A stretch of DNA of 64,000 nucleotides, taken from positions 1 through 64,000 of the forward strand of contig JABCPU010000103.1 of assembly GCA_016800925.1 (NCBI GenBank). The letters run 5' to 3'. Source of the stretch: Suillus spraguei (taxonomy: Eukaryota; Basidiomycota; Agaricomycetes; Boletales; Suillaceae). The position numbers and the translations under genes were made by a program. This document shows positions 32,985 through 45,257 of the stretch, one piece after another (within the stretch, counting starts at the first letter, position 1; each line of letters starts with the position of its first letter). The notes beneath the pieces are model-generated. The model did no database searches, had not been told where the DNA came from, and saw nothing but the letters and a program-made list of their open reading frames with translations.

Positions 32985-34422
32985 TCATCCACGAGGCTTA
33001 TACGAGTATTCGTCGGCGAGAAAATGGAGTAGCAGGGCGTTCACCTCGGATGCGTGAGTTACAATGACATCGTGGCCACCATCATTGATGGTGGCGAGGT
33101 CGGCTTGCGGTACAAGACTCTGTATCTTAGAAGCGTATTTATAAGGCACAGTCTTGTCTGAAGTTCCCTTCATTGAAAAATCAGGATTATAGCGGCAGAT
33201 AGATGAGCGATCTCTCACATGAATGAGCAATACTTGGTTGCCAGAGCGTGCAAGTGATTGGAATGCAAAGTGCAGGCCACGAATAGGGCCGTCGCGAAGG
33301 GAAGATGCCACCGCCGCATTGTAATGAGGGAGATGAGCGGTTTGGAGACGGACAATCTGAGAGAATAGTACTTAGTGGCCGTGAAATGGGTGGTCAGGAA
33401 AAAACAAACTTCTTGGATCGGATTGGTTTCGTAAAGTTCTGAGGATTTAGAGGTATTTGCGAGGAGACGCATGTAATGCTACATCAAAGTCAGATGGGAG
33501 AAAAGAAAACAGCCCCTCTATCTTACTTGGAAAGGTGGGAGGGCGGACACAGTTTGCACGAGGGGAGTTGACATGAATTTTGCGGTACGGGAGATATCGC
33601 TTGACTGGGTGAGATAGGTTAGGCGAAGGATTTTTATGTTGATTATCAATTACCTCCATGATACCTGCTGAAGCAATAAGAGCAACTTTTCCATTTACCA
33701 GATGAGGAAAGTGGGCTGAAAATGCAGTCGCAATGCCACCTCCCTGATTGCAATCGGAGAGATCAAGCGGTTAATTAACAAAAGAAGATAAATTTACCAT
33801 CGACAATCCGACGATGAATGCATTATCCCATTTAACGTGTTGCATAAGGAGCGCGAGTTGGGTGGTGTAAAGGGCGGTGTCATAAGTTACCTGTGGAGCA
33901 TCAGAGTAACCACGACCATATAAATCTACAAAATCAATGGGTTAAAACCGTAACACACATTGAAAGCTAACAACGCACCATACAGAAGTACACGGTATCC
34001 TCGTGAGGCAAGTACAGGCGCTACGTCTTTCCAGACAATGGCCGGAATTGAAAGTCCATGTATCAAAACAATCTGGAAGTCTTTATAAGTATGTGATACT
34101 CGTGCGCACGACAACACGCACACGCCGTCCATCTTCCGGTCCTATGAGCCAATATCGCACCTGGGTAGTATACTCGTCAGCACTTGAACATGAGTACGCA
34201 TCAGAAAGTACGTGCCCGTCCTAGAGGTAGGTTAACGTATGCACCACCACTATACAAATCCTCTGGGTATACATCCCATGACGGTGATGAGCTCGGAAGG
34301 TGCGCTAGGGATGTATGAATGATAGGTACAGTAGGTGGTCGTGGGAAGCTGGCTAAGAGATAAACAGTGAGAAATAACGGAGGAAGGACCAGGGCTAGAC
34401 GATGAAATGGGGTTGATCCCAT
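32985..34422 (-). CDS. alpha/beta hydrolase, intact nine-exon gene with N-terminal membrane anchor
   Basis: Nine exons (34422-34216, 34160-34122, 34072-33979, 33925-33798, 33743-33654, 33604-33527, 33478-33410, 33356-33219, 33167-32985) sum to 1026 nt, giving 341 residues. All phases agree. Intron 1 appears to start GC (CGG|GCACGT); the other seven are GT-AG, 48-54 nt. Residues about 8-25 are hydrophobic (signal anchor). The fold is clear: IVLIHGLSIPAIVWKDVAP (oxyanion loop), YDLYGRGYSD, the nucleophile elbow GLSMGG, the acid in HGTSDKTVP and the base in DGGHDV. It probably hydrolyses an ester or similar substrate at a membrane; the substrate is unknown. Its start faces that of the Myb gene across 302 bp. 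Confidence 0.9.
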
Positions 34423-34546
34423 CGTCGCTGAAGATAATCAAGATATGTACAAGATGGGGTATCAATAGGCAGTAATTAAGCGAAACACACGAAAGACGCT
34501 AACCGGTACGGTGTCACATGACTACAGCTTATACAACTCCGACAGA

Positions 34547-34554
34547 TCACGTGA
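34547..34554. promoter_or_regulatory. TCACGTGA palindrome (E-box) in a bidirectional promoter
   Basis: The palindrome lies near the middle of the 302-bp gap between the divergent hydrolase and Myb genes. CACGTG is the core bound by bHLH factors such as Cbf1-type proteins. A second TGACGTG half-like motif overlaps its right side. Function is inferred from position. Confidence 0.45.
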
Positions 34555-34724
34555 CGTGCTCCGCGCGTTGGGTTGGCGTTGTTTGGCTTTTTGATTTCTT
34601 GCGGTCGACGACTCCTGCTCATCGTCACCCACGACGACAACGACCCAAACTGACAAGGCCTCTTACTGACGGTTGTGATGAGCAATGAATATCCACCCTA
34701 GCCCTTGATGACCTTGTTCATATC

Positions 34725-37674
34725 ATGTCTTTCTCCCCGGCGCCACCACTCGCAACACTGGATGACTCTCAACTACCCCTCCGGCCCAAAATCGCATCTC
34801 CTAACCCTAAAAATAACACTGACATACAAGAAGTTCATATGAATATCACGGACATGTATGATCTTGGTGGAGGGGAGAAAGAGCTACTCGATATGGTGTG
34901 TTATGACCCATTCAATATTATCACAGGACGTTAGACTCAACCTCCATATCTATACTGATAGACGGCGAAGGAAATTGGTCTTATGCATCCTGACCCAGAG
35001 CAAGTTATTAGACAGGCTGAAATGATATCCTGCCTAATTGACCAGCGCGATATGCTCGTGCGACAGGCAGAGGAGCAGAGATTGCGGTGGAACTCAGAGA
35101 AAGATGGTTGGGCACGGATGGCAGAGGCACTTATTGCACAGCAGGCCAAGCACAGGAGTTCGTCTGACAAGGATGAGGTAAGTCATTTGTCTCCTTTTAG
35201 CGATGTTGGTTTAGCAAGACTGCGTGGTCGTCCTCACAAATCACTTTTCATGTCAATCACTCGGCCGCGGCACTGGTAGTCAACTAGTCTATTTGACATG
35301 TGAACCACTTATTGCAACTTCTTGTCATTTTCATTACCCCCCTTTTCCTAGGGTTACCAGTAACTAACTTTGATTCAGGAACTTGAGCGACAACATGCTA
35401 TAACTGAGGCAGACAATCGAAGTCTCCGCCAACGAGTGAGCTCATCCTTCCATCACACACTCCTATTGCTGATTTCCTACCAGCTTCATGAAACTCAATC
35501 GCGTCTCTCCATCCTCGAAGGCGAATTATCCCGCCTCCGCCCCCTACTTCTCATGCAACCTCTCGCGTTAAATGGGACTGTCACCTTGAATCAAGTACCA
35601 AAGATCCGTCCACGCCGCCGGAAAAGAAAAGACCCAGTGACTACGGAGGATGAGGATCCTGATCCTTCTGATGATGACCATCCAGGGGTCCCTGAGGATA
35701 CATCTCTAACCACACCAAAGCAGACATCGCGTATAGCAGCAGCAAGTCTCCATCCGCATACTTCCAAGCGCCGGCAAAGACAAGCTCCGCGAGTTCTAAC
35801 TGCGGATGCAAGAACAGAACACTTGCTGCTAGCGGCAAAGAGGATCGGAAAACAGCGTGCTGGCATAATGGCTGGCCTCACACATACCCTGGACAAGCGG
35901 CGAGAGGAATCAACATCAACTGTTGCTGCTACCCCTAAGACACCAAAGCGTACGACAGCTGTCCCCCCTGGGCCAGGGTACGTCTATCTTAATAGTCCTA
36001 TGCGCCCAGGTGCTGTCCCTGTGCTTGTTCCAGCATATCCACACCACCTACTACAAACACCGAGTTCTTCTAAGACAACAGCTTCAGCGTCTTCCTCTAC
36101 TTACCAACAGAAGAAGCAGCAAGGTGCGCGCAGCCAGAACCCACCGACGCCTTTGGACTCTCTTTTGAGTGCAGCACGGTCGATGATGGATAATGAGGAA
36201 GATGAGGAAGAGAGTGTTACCGGCACGAGGCGTTCGCGATCAAGCGATATGCCTGATAGTCCTGTACCGAAACGCAGGAGAATCGTCGCTCGGGAGAAAG
36301 TCAGTGCGCTCAGAGATCAAGCGAGAGATGAAGCTGCAGGACATCCAAGCAATAGCTTAACCGGCTCCAATTCAACTACTGTCGGCAGGGTTAGATCAGG
36401 GCTGGACGTACTAGCTGACCAAGCCGCCGCATTCTCTTCACATGATCTGCAGAGTCATTTGGAACCTCGCTCACTGCCCAAGGGTAAAGGAAAAGAGAAG
36501 GCTCCTGCCACTCCTGACAAATCCCCTGACAATCGGCTGAGAGAGAAAAGCAGGTCAAAGAGGAAGCAATCCGTACCTGACGTTGCACCCGAGCCTCCTC
36601 GGTCCCGTCGTCCCTCACCTTTACCCCAAGCAAGTGCAGCTGACTGGGATTCTGGACCGCCAAATCTACGTTCGGTCCAATGGACCGACGATCCTACACA
36701 AGTTTCCTCTGGGAACTACGGTTCTGCCCGTGAGATCGCAACCGCGTCAACACCTGTCCCCAAGACAATATCCCATACCCCTCCTCCGCGGCCCGAGTCG
36801 GCTGATCAGGTGGTGCATGGTCGTCCCAGCAGCGCGGCTACACCACCACCTATACCTCCCGCCGAGCCCACTTCCGATCCCAGCGTGGATGCGCCCCCCA
36901 GTCAGTCCGCACTCATTGATCCATTCCTTGTACCTCGTTCTCCTCGGCATGAAAGTTTCACAGTCACAGAGGCTGTGGTCTCGTCATCTGCAATACACAA
37001 ACGGGCAGCCACGACCCCGATCAGTAGTAGTTTGGCAGATACCCCGTCAGATTTGCAAGCACATCTGCGACACGAGACAGCTCCTGGAAACACCAACGCG
37101 GGAAGTGCTGATTCGATCGCTGATATCACTGGACCGAGTTCTGGCCTCGCAGCTGGAACAGAATCTGTGGCGATCACGAAGAACAAGGAGGTCACCAGGG
37201 TTGTGGGCCAAGATGTTCCAAAGAGGCAGCGAAGTCCTTACGTCAAGTGGAGCAAAGAGGAGGATGATCTACTTGCTCAGGTTAGTGTTCTGTGAGTCCA
37301 CAGCGGCTAGATTCTTGACACCTTTCATAGGCTGTCGCCAAATATGGACAGAAGTGGGACTTGGTCCAGAAAGCGTTACCATCGAGGGGATATCACCAAG
37401 TTCGACAGCGATGGCTTCGCAAACTAGGTACGCTGCAAAATATTCATTATTTACTACTCAAACTTATCCAGCTTCAGGGGTCTTCGACAGCAAACCAGAC
37501 TTGTCTGCCTTCCAAACTGGTAGTTTCCCATCTGGCTCGCGTTTAGGAGAGACGCCAGGATCACCCGTCCCAGCTGAACCTCCTCCAAATCCGAAGTTGG
37601 GACTTGCTCCGCTGAGCAGTGAACTTGCTTTTTCGTCATTTTTATCTGGGAGAGGGGAGAGTCGACCGTCGTAG
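34725..37674 (+). CDS. Myb/SANT-domain nuclear protein, intact six-exon gene
   Basis: Exons 34725-34895, 34962-35177, 35379-35435, 35484-37280, 37331-37427 and 37472-37674 total 2541 nt, i.e. 846 residues, with all introns GT-AG and in phase. Introns are 44-66 nt except the second (201 nt). The N-terminal third has coiled-coil heptads (residues about 70-180). The long exon 4 is Ser/Pro-rich and disordered, with basic nuclear-localisation-like clusters (RPRRRKRK, KRRRIV). A C-terminal Myb repeat spans exons 4-5 (YVKWSKEEDDLLAQ, KYGQKWDLV, VRQRWLRKLG). A telomere- or chromatin-linked role is possible but not shown. The divergent partner is the hydrolase gene. Confidence 0.88.
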
Positions 37675-38089
37675 CAAAACTGTCGCTGTCTTGGTAATTG
37701 CTGAGAGTATTGTACCTTACTGTTTATTACTAGTACCGCCAGTCACTGATCATAGTGTAATCGTTGTGCGGGTATTATGTAGCAGCTGCTTGATTTTTTT
37801 TCGGATTGTAATGAAGAATGCAATACTTACGGGGACCAGGGGTGACTGCAAGTACTTACTTTTGCCAAATTGCGCCACGGGCCCTCGACAGTATTTGTTT
37901 TTTTTTCGACTCTGCAGCGTGCGCCCTGTCCCAGATCATAGCGCTAGCAAACGCTGTCACAAAACACGTTATACCATGCGTCTTCTGTATACAACAGCAT
38001 TACTTGCAGTGTGGTATCGATATAAGCATCAAATCATCATGGCGAGTTCACTGGTCCCAGACAGACAAAAACTTCTTCAGACAATGACT
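37675..38089. other. 3' flank, no gene recognised
   Basis: Follows the Myb gene; a T-rich stretch at 37793-37800 is unremarkable. Confidence 0.4.
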
Positions 38090-38510
38090 ACTCGTGACAC
38101 ACAAAAGGGCATCAGGATTCAGCACCATCTCCTTCTCGTTACTCCGAGTCTCCGACTGACATGTTTGTCGCTCGAGCTGAGTGGAATAGAATCGCGAATG
38201 ACACTCTTGCTCTTGAAGAAAGATCTTCTGACAAACACGAACTCCTGGCGCCATCGGATGGTACCTCCGTGATCCACTCCGAGTCTATGTGAACTGGTGC
38301 AGGAGTCAGTAGAGAATCAGAACGCGCCTCTGTCAAAACACCGCCCCTCAGAGAGGTATCGTAAGGGATGCTACCTCAACTACAGATACTACGACCCGAA
38401 GGGAGCATCTCAGGCTGGAACCGAACAAAGAATGGACCATTCATCTCGAGATGGTAACAAGAATAGTCATCGGCATCAGGAAACCCCCCCGCTACAAATT
38501 TAGGCTAATT
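38090..38510 (-). repeat. duplicated segment X, copy 1 (uninterrupted)
   Basis: About 420 bp that recur at 45525-45840 and 46233-46300, where a 391-bp MITE separates the parts. The minus strand has an open frame (38336-38139) reading EARSDSLLTPAPVHIDSEWI, suggesting a coding origin. The protein is not recognised. Confidence 0.7.
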
Positions 38511-38599
38511 ATGTAAAACTTTCTCCACATTCACGGCAGGCTCCTTCTTGCATTTTGGAATGTCCAACTTGCAGCCGTATCATAGTATTACAGGATGAG

Positions 38600-38830
38600 G
38601 TAGCTACGAATTGAAGAAAACAAATGCATCTGACAAAGAATCATCGATGCATTCAACGACTCGTCCTGTGCCAAATTGTCAATCCGGAAAAACTCTTGCA
38701 ACCGCTCATCGAGTCAACAGTTTCATCAAGATTGTCTCTTCCAACGGCTCGTTTGAAGTCGAACCTTCACAAGGTCCTCAAGAGATCTTGTCGGCCTCTT
38801 ACTGGTTCTTAGAACGAGAATCACCTATGT
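38600..38830 (-). pseudogene. unrecognised protein segment Y, copy 1, broken
   Basis: The minus strand is homologous to segment Y copy 2 (43590-43772). It reads RPTRSLEDLVKVRL and DERLQEFF.RIDNLAQDES, but with stops and shifts between them. Confidence 0.45.
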
Positions 38831-38901
38831 TCAAAGAGTTCCTGCGAGCTACACTAGTAAGAATCCACATGTTAGCCCTAAGGTCACATCTGAACACCGA
38901 G

Positions 38902-40901
38902 TTAAGTGTTGCTGTGAGCACCACCATGGCTGCTATGTGCTGCGCCATCCTGATGAGGCACGTCAACCCGTTCCAAGCGCCATCGAGGAGGCATCCTCAG
39001 TCTACCATGAGACCAACAGGAATAGTAGCACAGGAATGCCTTGCACCAATGCACATCTGGGAGCGAATCAATCTCAGCTGTGTCATTCTCATGTGGTACA
39101 GTAGCCTGTTGGCTAGACGAATGTCGGGTATCGTTTAATTTCCTGTATTCCGGTAGTTTGGCAGCAGCAAGTCGCTGTAGGATACAGATCAATAAAAAGG
39201 CACTGAGAAGGGGGGAAAATATTACAGTAAACTTCCGTCCTGGTATGACTTCAACGACTGGTGGTCCGAGGCTGTGTCTTGGCATAAAGAAAGAAAGATG
39301 CTGTCGTAGAAACTGCGAGACTCCGTTCGAAGGGGGAGGCGAGGAATCTATTTCGAGCTTGACACATACTCAGTACTCAGTCATGATGCGCGTTTGCTAA
39401 AAAAAATGAAGACTCACCTGATCAAACTGAGTTGCAGTCTGCCCAGAGAGAGAGGATGGTAAAGGCAATGTAGCAGGGACCTGTGGTGCCATCATTGAGT
39501 CAATTGTAGAAAAACTTAGACACACAACCTACATCTAGGGGGTTACGAGGTTGTACAAGGGGTACCGTTCTTGTGCGAGGAGAGAAGTGTAGAACTTGGC
39601 GGAGGCGAACAAAAACAGGTTGTCGTGGGTTGATTGTAGGCAAAGATCTTTCTGGCCTAGGTATGATGGATACCGGTTGTCTGCGGCGCCCGGCAGGAGA
39701 ACGACGAGTTGCGTCAGACTGCAATCATAGTAATGAGTGGGTGGTATAAAGTATAATGAGTAAAAGAATGAGATGCACACATTTAGTAGGCTATTAAGGG
39801 CTGACTTTTGACGTGCGCTGATCTGTAAGAGAATGTTAAGATACGAACAACATATGTCTGCAGGGAATGCGTACACGGGCTTGAGTAAGGACATCAGGTG
39901 GAGTGTGGCATATGTAGATCTTGCAATCATCTCTTTCGTACATTGTGTACACTAACTGGCGCGAATTGGGTGAGAAGATAAGGTGGCTAGGATTCTGAAT
40001 GTCGAATGAAGCGAGGAGTTGGCGAGACTCGAAAGCCCAGAGCTTGATGGTGTTGTCAAAGTAAGAACTACTGACAAGGAGAGCACCACCAAATGCCAGT
40101 GAAAGTGCTAGACCATGGACAAGTTTGGTGTGCCCTTCAAAGGGAACTCCCACAATCTCCAACGTCGACGCGTCAAACTCGTAGATCGTGTTGGTGAGGT
40201 CATGCAGATCCGACGAATCAATCAGATTTGGTTGAGAGCTGAATTTCAATTCCAATGCGGCTATGATCGTTTTGTTTTTGTTTGTCCAGAAAACTGGCGA
40301 ATTTGAGAATCCTCTGGGTTCGTGTTTCCCTATCCTGACATCCAATTTTTGTGAATGGATATCCCAGACTTCAAGGCCCGCTCCCAAACCTGACTTGACC
40401 GTCCGTGGAAAATCGGACCGCACCCACCCGACCAATGCACTTGAATGGACCAGCCACGAGTTTCCCAGTCTCCAAGTTCCATATCCGCGCTGTTTGGTCT
40501 TCTGACCCGCTAGCTAGCAGTGTGCTATCTGCAAAGATATCAACTGTGTTGACATCCTGTGAGTGGCCTTCAAATGTTTTTACAATCCCCGTCCCAATCT
40601 CAAAGGCTTTTAGCTCCTCGCCATTGTCTTTGCCATCTCCACTACCAGTGACAACCCATCGACCATTCTTTGATACCGCCACTGCCCATACCTTCTTCTC
40701 GCAAATATCCCGCACTCTCTCCATCTCTTTACCCGCCTTCAGATCCCATTGCCGAGTAGTCCCGTCCAAAGATCCGCTGATCATTTGCTGGCCACCCGGA
40801 AAGTAGGACATGGAATTAATGCCACCTCCATGGCCCTTCAAAGTCGTTTCCAGTTTCAGAATCGATTTTGTGGTGGCTGCCTTCGTCGATGCAGAAGCCA
40901 T
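38902..40901 (-). pseudogene. WD40-repeat protein gene A, frameshifted in blade 4; tail type 1
   Basis: Exon 1 (40901-39875) starts MASASTKAATT and encodes a seven-bladed propeller (GHGGGINSMSYFPGG, ASGSEDQTARIWNL, IKLWAFESRQLLASF). A deletion of about 17 nt near 40400 shifts the frame in blade 4. The tail follows in five more exons (39822-39781, 39718-39533, 39480-39418, 39357-39226, 39174-38902) with phase-0 GT-AG introns. It is basic and proline-rich and ends in a block reading SLPDVHWCKAFLCYYS. Apart from the propeller break, the tail frame is intact. The family is expanded in Boletales as I recall. The NIS1-like copy 1 lies 1.6 kb upstream. Confidence 0.78.
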
Positions 40902-42458
40902 AGTTGCGTCTCCGTGAACGAAGCCTTAAGGTAGTTGAGTACGGGCAAGGTGTTGTTCAAGGTGAGGTCTCCTGGCGTCAGTGTATTCTATGACGGACGC
41001 TGGCAGCGATTCGAAGATAGGTCCCCCTGGTCAAACCAGACGTCAGTCCATACCTGCTGGAAATACCAATGATATCTCGGTGTTACCAAGAGGTTCCGGT
41101 TAGCAGTAATGAACTTGAGGAGCGATGAGGGATAAATTTCTGAATGTGAGCGCAGGTGCTGCCTTGCATAATACCCTAACATGCCTCTTCTGCATAGCCC
41201 ACCTGTGCTGTGCACGGTGCTTTGACCATTCATCACATTTTCTTCTCTTGGCTTCTCGGCTCACAGCCATGGCTTAGGCGCTCATTGATCAATGCAACCT
41301 GTATCTGTGGTTATTTGCTGTACAGGCGGATTGACTATTCGGTACACTGACATGCCTCCTTCCTTGAAACTTCGAATACCGATCCATCTTGTTGCACACC
41401 TATCATGATAACGGGTCCTTTATCGCAGCACCCCCACAACGTGATTAATGAAAACTGGCTTTCATTGATCACACTCTGGGGGTGCTGCGGGGGACGTTTC
41501 AGGTACAGGCCCTGTTGATGGATAGTGCACTGCCATGTGATGAGAAAGACGACCCGTGGGTATTCATTTCATCCTTCAAGTTTGAATGCTCAGACCCCTT
41601 CACTCAACCATGCAGACCCCATCCAATCCTATATCCACCAATCTTATGTCACCTTCCTCAACATGGACAACAATGACGTAGGGTTGCTCTTGAGTGGAGT
41701 GGAGAGGACAATTGATACAGGTTTCCGGTGCTACGGCAGTAGGTAGTATACTATGGTGAGTGTTTACGTTGTCCTTGTTACTAAAAAATCTTTCTTTCAC
41801 ATAATAAGAAGCATGTCAGACACGTGTGCTCGTAGCACTATACACGACGCTCAGCTTCCCGCACATAATAAACTGGCGTATGCTGGTAAGTTGTCTTGAG
41901 ACATCGTTTTGATAAACATACGATGCTTCAGTTCAACGCACTAGCATAAGAACAGTATGCGTACGCAACCGCTTAGATATCAGGTATAGCATGTATTTGA
42001 AGACGCACAAAAGTGGGCAGCATAGCAGGAACATGAAACGTGCAAGGCAGAACAGGGTAGCGATCAATTTCTTCACAACATATACTTACTCTTCAAATCT
42101 TCCTTTGGCACGCTGCGATGAGAACAAGTGATGGCAAAATTTTTACCAAAGTCTGCATGGATTTTCTTATTTCGTCTCTTGGTGTAGTATGTACTCACTC
42201 GTTACTTACAAATTATGCATAATCACATTAATTAATCATGGCATGTAGTACGAGGGCTGACGAGGTACGACAGACAGCAAATTCCTCTAATCCTACACCG
42301 TCAATTAAGTCCTTGAGCTTCGTAACATAGGTACGAAATACGAGTCCAATTCAAGTACGTCCATATGAATTCATACAATGAAAACCTTCCTCCAATGTCC
42401 ACCATTCATACAATGTTCACTGTCGCATTGCGGTATTCAAGCAACGGGGTCGAATCAG
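40902..42458. other. intergenic; contains duplicated noncoding blocks
   Basis: 41590-41960 recurs at 51990-52260, and 42080-42230 recurs at 47050-47160 and 52390-52515. No frame in these blocks is conserved between copies, so they look like flanking DNA carried by segmental duplication. Confidence 0.5.
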
Positions 42459-42949
42459 CTATAAATCAGCCTATAAAATCAGCCTCAGATTACAAATGGA
42501 AATAAGAACTAAAGATCTCGTACCCCAAGGAGACACAAGTGCGTGAGTGTAAAGATCGCAAGACCCTCTGCAAGGTAAGACGGTACAGTGACGGTACAGT
42601 TCTGGTAGGAACCATCAATCCCAAGAGTGTGAGTGTCAGGTGTCCAAGGTCCTGCATAGAGTACAGATCCCAACCCATCTGCAGGGTCGGGGCACGAGCC
42701 GTCCACGCAGGATTTGATTCCCAAGGCGATGCCAACCTGAATACAGTCTGCCATGGATACCTATGGCACCTGTTAAAGTGACGCATGATACTAAGAAACA
42801 GACCAACTACCAACCGGTTGAATAACTTGAGCATCCAATTCCTGACCGGGGCAGAAGCTGTCCCCATTCTGAGGGTACCCTAGCTCGATTGTCTGAGCCA
42901 AGGTAGTAGCAATTCCTGCAGCAAAGACAGCTATGCGTTTGAAGAGCAT
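42459..42949 (-). CDS. NIS1-like small secreted protein, copy 1, altered C-terminus
   Basis: Exon 1 (42949-42815) encodes a signal peptide and the start of the mature domain. Exon 2 (42760-42524) holds the conserved cysteines and the QNFTV block. The 54-nt intron lies at the same place as in copy 2. Resemblance to the fungal NIS1 family (secreted proteins, some acting as effectors on plants) is from the length of about 140 residues, signal, cysteines and the QNFT and HL.L motifs. The last exon differs from the other copies. A 12-nt near-duplication at the 3' splice site places a TAG within four codons of the acceptor at 42471, so this copy ends early. A TATA box lies 75 bp upstream. Confidence 0.68.
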
Positions 42950-43023
42950 GTTAATGGGATGTTGATTGCGAGGGTTAAGGCGCTCTCTAGGTCATTGCTT
43001 GTCTTGCCAATAAGTTGTGCAAC

Positions 43024-43029
43024 TTTATA
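43024..43029 (-). promoter_or_regulatory. TATA box of NIS1-like copy 1
   Basis: TATAAA on the minus strand, 75 bp before the ATG. NIS1-like copy 2 has the same motif at nearly the same distance. Confidence 0.5.
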
Positions 43030-43589
43030 CCCCTTGAAGGGGGAATTGGTATTGAGTTTCAATCGATACATAGATTGCGTCATGTATTGAACCCACCTGT
43101 CATGACATACGGTGATGAAATGCTCGATTCATGTACACGGGCACTTGTAGCCAGAGTCCAGGTTATGCTGATTGCAGGAAAGGCCTCTGAAGAGGACGGA
43201 ATTGTCATCACTGCCACAGAATCGTACAGCAGCTCAACGTTCAACAACGGCAAAGTGGGCTAGGCTCACTCCCTGGACTTGGCGCACAGGAAGAGACAGA
43301 CACCAGCGGATGTTGAACAGGGAAGCGTAGTAAGCACCGTGACTTCCGATCGGCGATGTTAGTAAGTTCCAGTGATCCATCGACGCATTACATAACAGAG
43401 ACTTGGCAGCCTCCCTCATGAATGTCAATGTCCAGCTTGCAGCCGTATCATAGTTTGGATGTACATCACTCAGTATACAGGATGAAGCGGCGACGAATTT
43501 CAAAAACAAACGTATCTCACACAGAATCCTCGATGCATCCAACGACTCGCCCGAATTGCAAGTTTCGTCATTTTTCATACAATATTCAA
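43030..43589. other. no gene recognised
   Basis: A plus-strand frame at 43015-43263 overlaps the promoter of the NIS1-like gene and has no domain. Part of 43430-43560 is related to 38560-38650 and belongs to the segmental duplication. Confidence 0.4.
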
Positions 43590-43772
43590 ACAAGCTGCAC
43601 GTTCCGACTCGTCCGGTGCCAAATCAATACGGCAAAACTCTTTTAGCTGCTCATCCCAAGACCGGTCGACAGTTTCATCAAGATTGTCAATAGGCTCTTT
43701 CAACGGCTGAAGTCGAACCTTCGCAAGGTCCTCGGGAGATCTCGTCGGCCTCTTGGTGGTTCTCGGAACAAA
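43590..43772 (-). pseudogene. unrecognised protein segment Y, copy 2, open
   Basis: The minus strand is open for about 60 codons and reads RSPEDLAKVRLQPLKEP, then DNLDETVDRSWDEQLKEF and CRIDLAPDES. It is rich in acidic residues and leucine. Its homologue at 38600-38830 is full of breaks, and the codon-level conservation between the two suggests an old gene. No start or splice sites are secure and I do not know the family. Confidence 0.45.
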
Positions 43773-45257
43773 AATCCCCTATATCGAAGACTCCCCGCGA
43801 CCTACACTAGTAAGAATTCACATATCAGCCTTAGAGCCACACCTGAAAGCACTGTAGTACTCACGCTTCGTCAGAATCCGGGGGTGAAAACTGAGCCCTG
43901 CCCTTCTAGTGTTTCTTCGAATTGATATCCCATAATGACAACAGCGCCTCATTGAGATACTGCGTGACTCTGAAAGGACGAGGAATATGGGTCCTCTTGA
44001 CTCATGGGTACTGCAATAAGCGAAAACACGGTGAGTGTTTCCTTTATGTTTACAATTCAAAGTTGATCTTACAAGTCGTGCGTCAAATGTGTGTGCCTCT
44101 GCAAGTTTTGACCGTCGAGGACGATTGTCTGGTCGCACATGATTAACCGGTACATGGATCATGAATGTTGGTAAGCTGGCCTGCGACATCGCTTGGGAAG
44201 CGTACGATGCAACAGCTCAGCTCACCAACACCAGAACGGTAGGTACACACTGCTGCTCGGATCTCGGATACGTGCATGAAGTAGTCCTGGAGCTGCACAC
44301 AACGGTAGCATTTGCATGTTCGATGCCAGCGGATACATGAACTTTTCTTTGACTTTGTTGCGCGTAGACTAATTTCACCACTTCAAACCATTCTTGAACA
44401 TGCACCTATCCTGTGATCTTTCACTTCCTCTACCAAGAGCCTTGCATTATATACTGTGATCGCCAAGGCCTGCATCTTCCGACGTTGTCCGTGTTCAACA
44501 TTAGTGTCTACTTCATTTCATTTTCGAATTTTACCATGATGCGAGCAATGGTACTCGCACTGCAAACACCATCGTCACCTACAGGTCAGATAAAGATGAT
44601 ACCGGGATGCTCATACTTTTAACATTTTCAGGTGCGTCGATTTAGTCTTCGCCACCCCAACAAGGCTTACAGTCTTTGTGATATAAACAGGCCGCCTACT
44701 GAGATGCAATGTCCTAGTTTATGCACACTCAAATGAATTCCCCTGGATTTTATGGTACTGATCAGCATCTCCCGTAGAACAAGCCTAATACAATTTTATT
44801 CATGAACAGTCACCCGATGACAGGTTTTCTCCATCGTTTACACAGTACTTCTGTCATGATCGTGAATGCAGGATCTACTGATCTCTCAGTATAAAAAGAA
44901 TATGGGCCTGCACGAAACGTTGAAGACTCAGTCAAGTAAATTCCGTATCATCCCTGTAACTCCCCTTGGAATCCCAGAATTGATATATATCCTTGTACAT
45001 GTGATACCAAGACAGATGTTCATCGGGCTCATGTCAACTTGGCAAATGTACGAAGATATATGCTACATATTGACCAAATACACTACATGGCCACGGTCAC
45101 GGAGGAACACATCAGAGGAGGGAAAATATCAAAACTATAATACTGCGCGAATTTCAGCAAAGCCACTCTAGAGGTAGAATTATTATGCAACCGTGTAGAA
45201 GTGAGAAACAACCAGGTACAAAGAATCAGATAACAGTACTTACATGCGAACACCAAG
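43773..45257. other. no gene recognised
   Basis: Short frames only. 44150-44220 has a weak relationship to 41850-41950 (GTAAGYTGBCTTGMGACATCG), consistent with further decayed duplicate flank. Confidence 0.4.

Noticed and set aside
35591..36950. Minus-strand frames inside the Myb gene
   Set aside because: They lie opposite one 1.8-kb exon of an intact six-exon gene and are shadows.
39041..39400. Plus-strand frames over the type 1 WD40 tail, repeated at 45.26 and 61.2 kb
   Set aside because: The minus strand carries the spliced WD40 tail with shared exon borders; the plus frames are shadows that recur because the DNA is duplicated.
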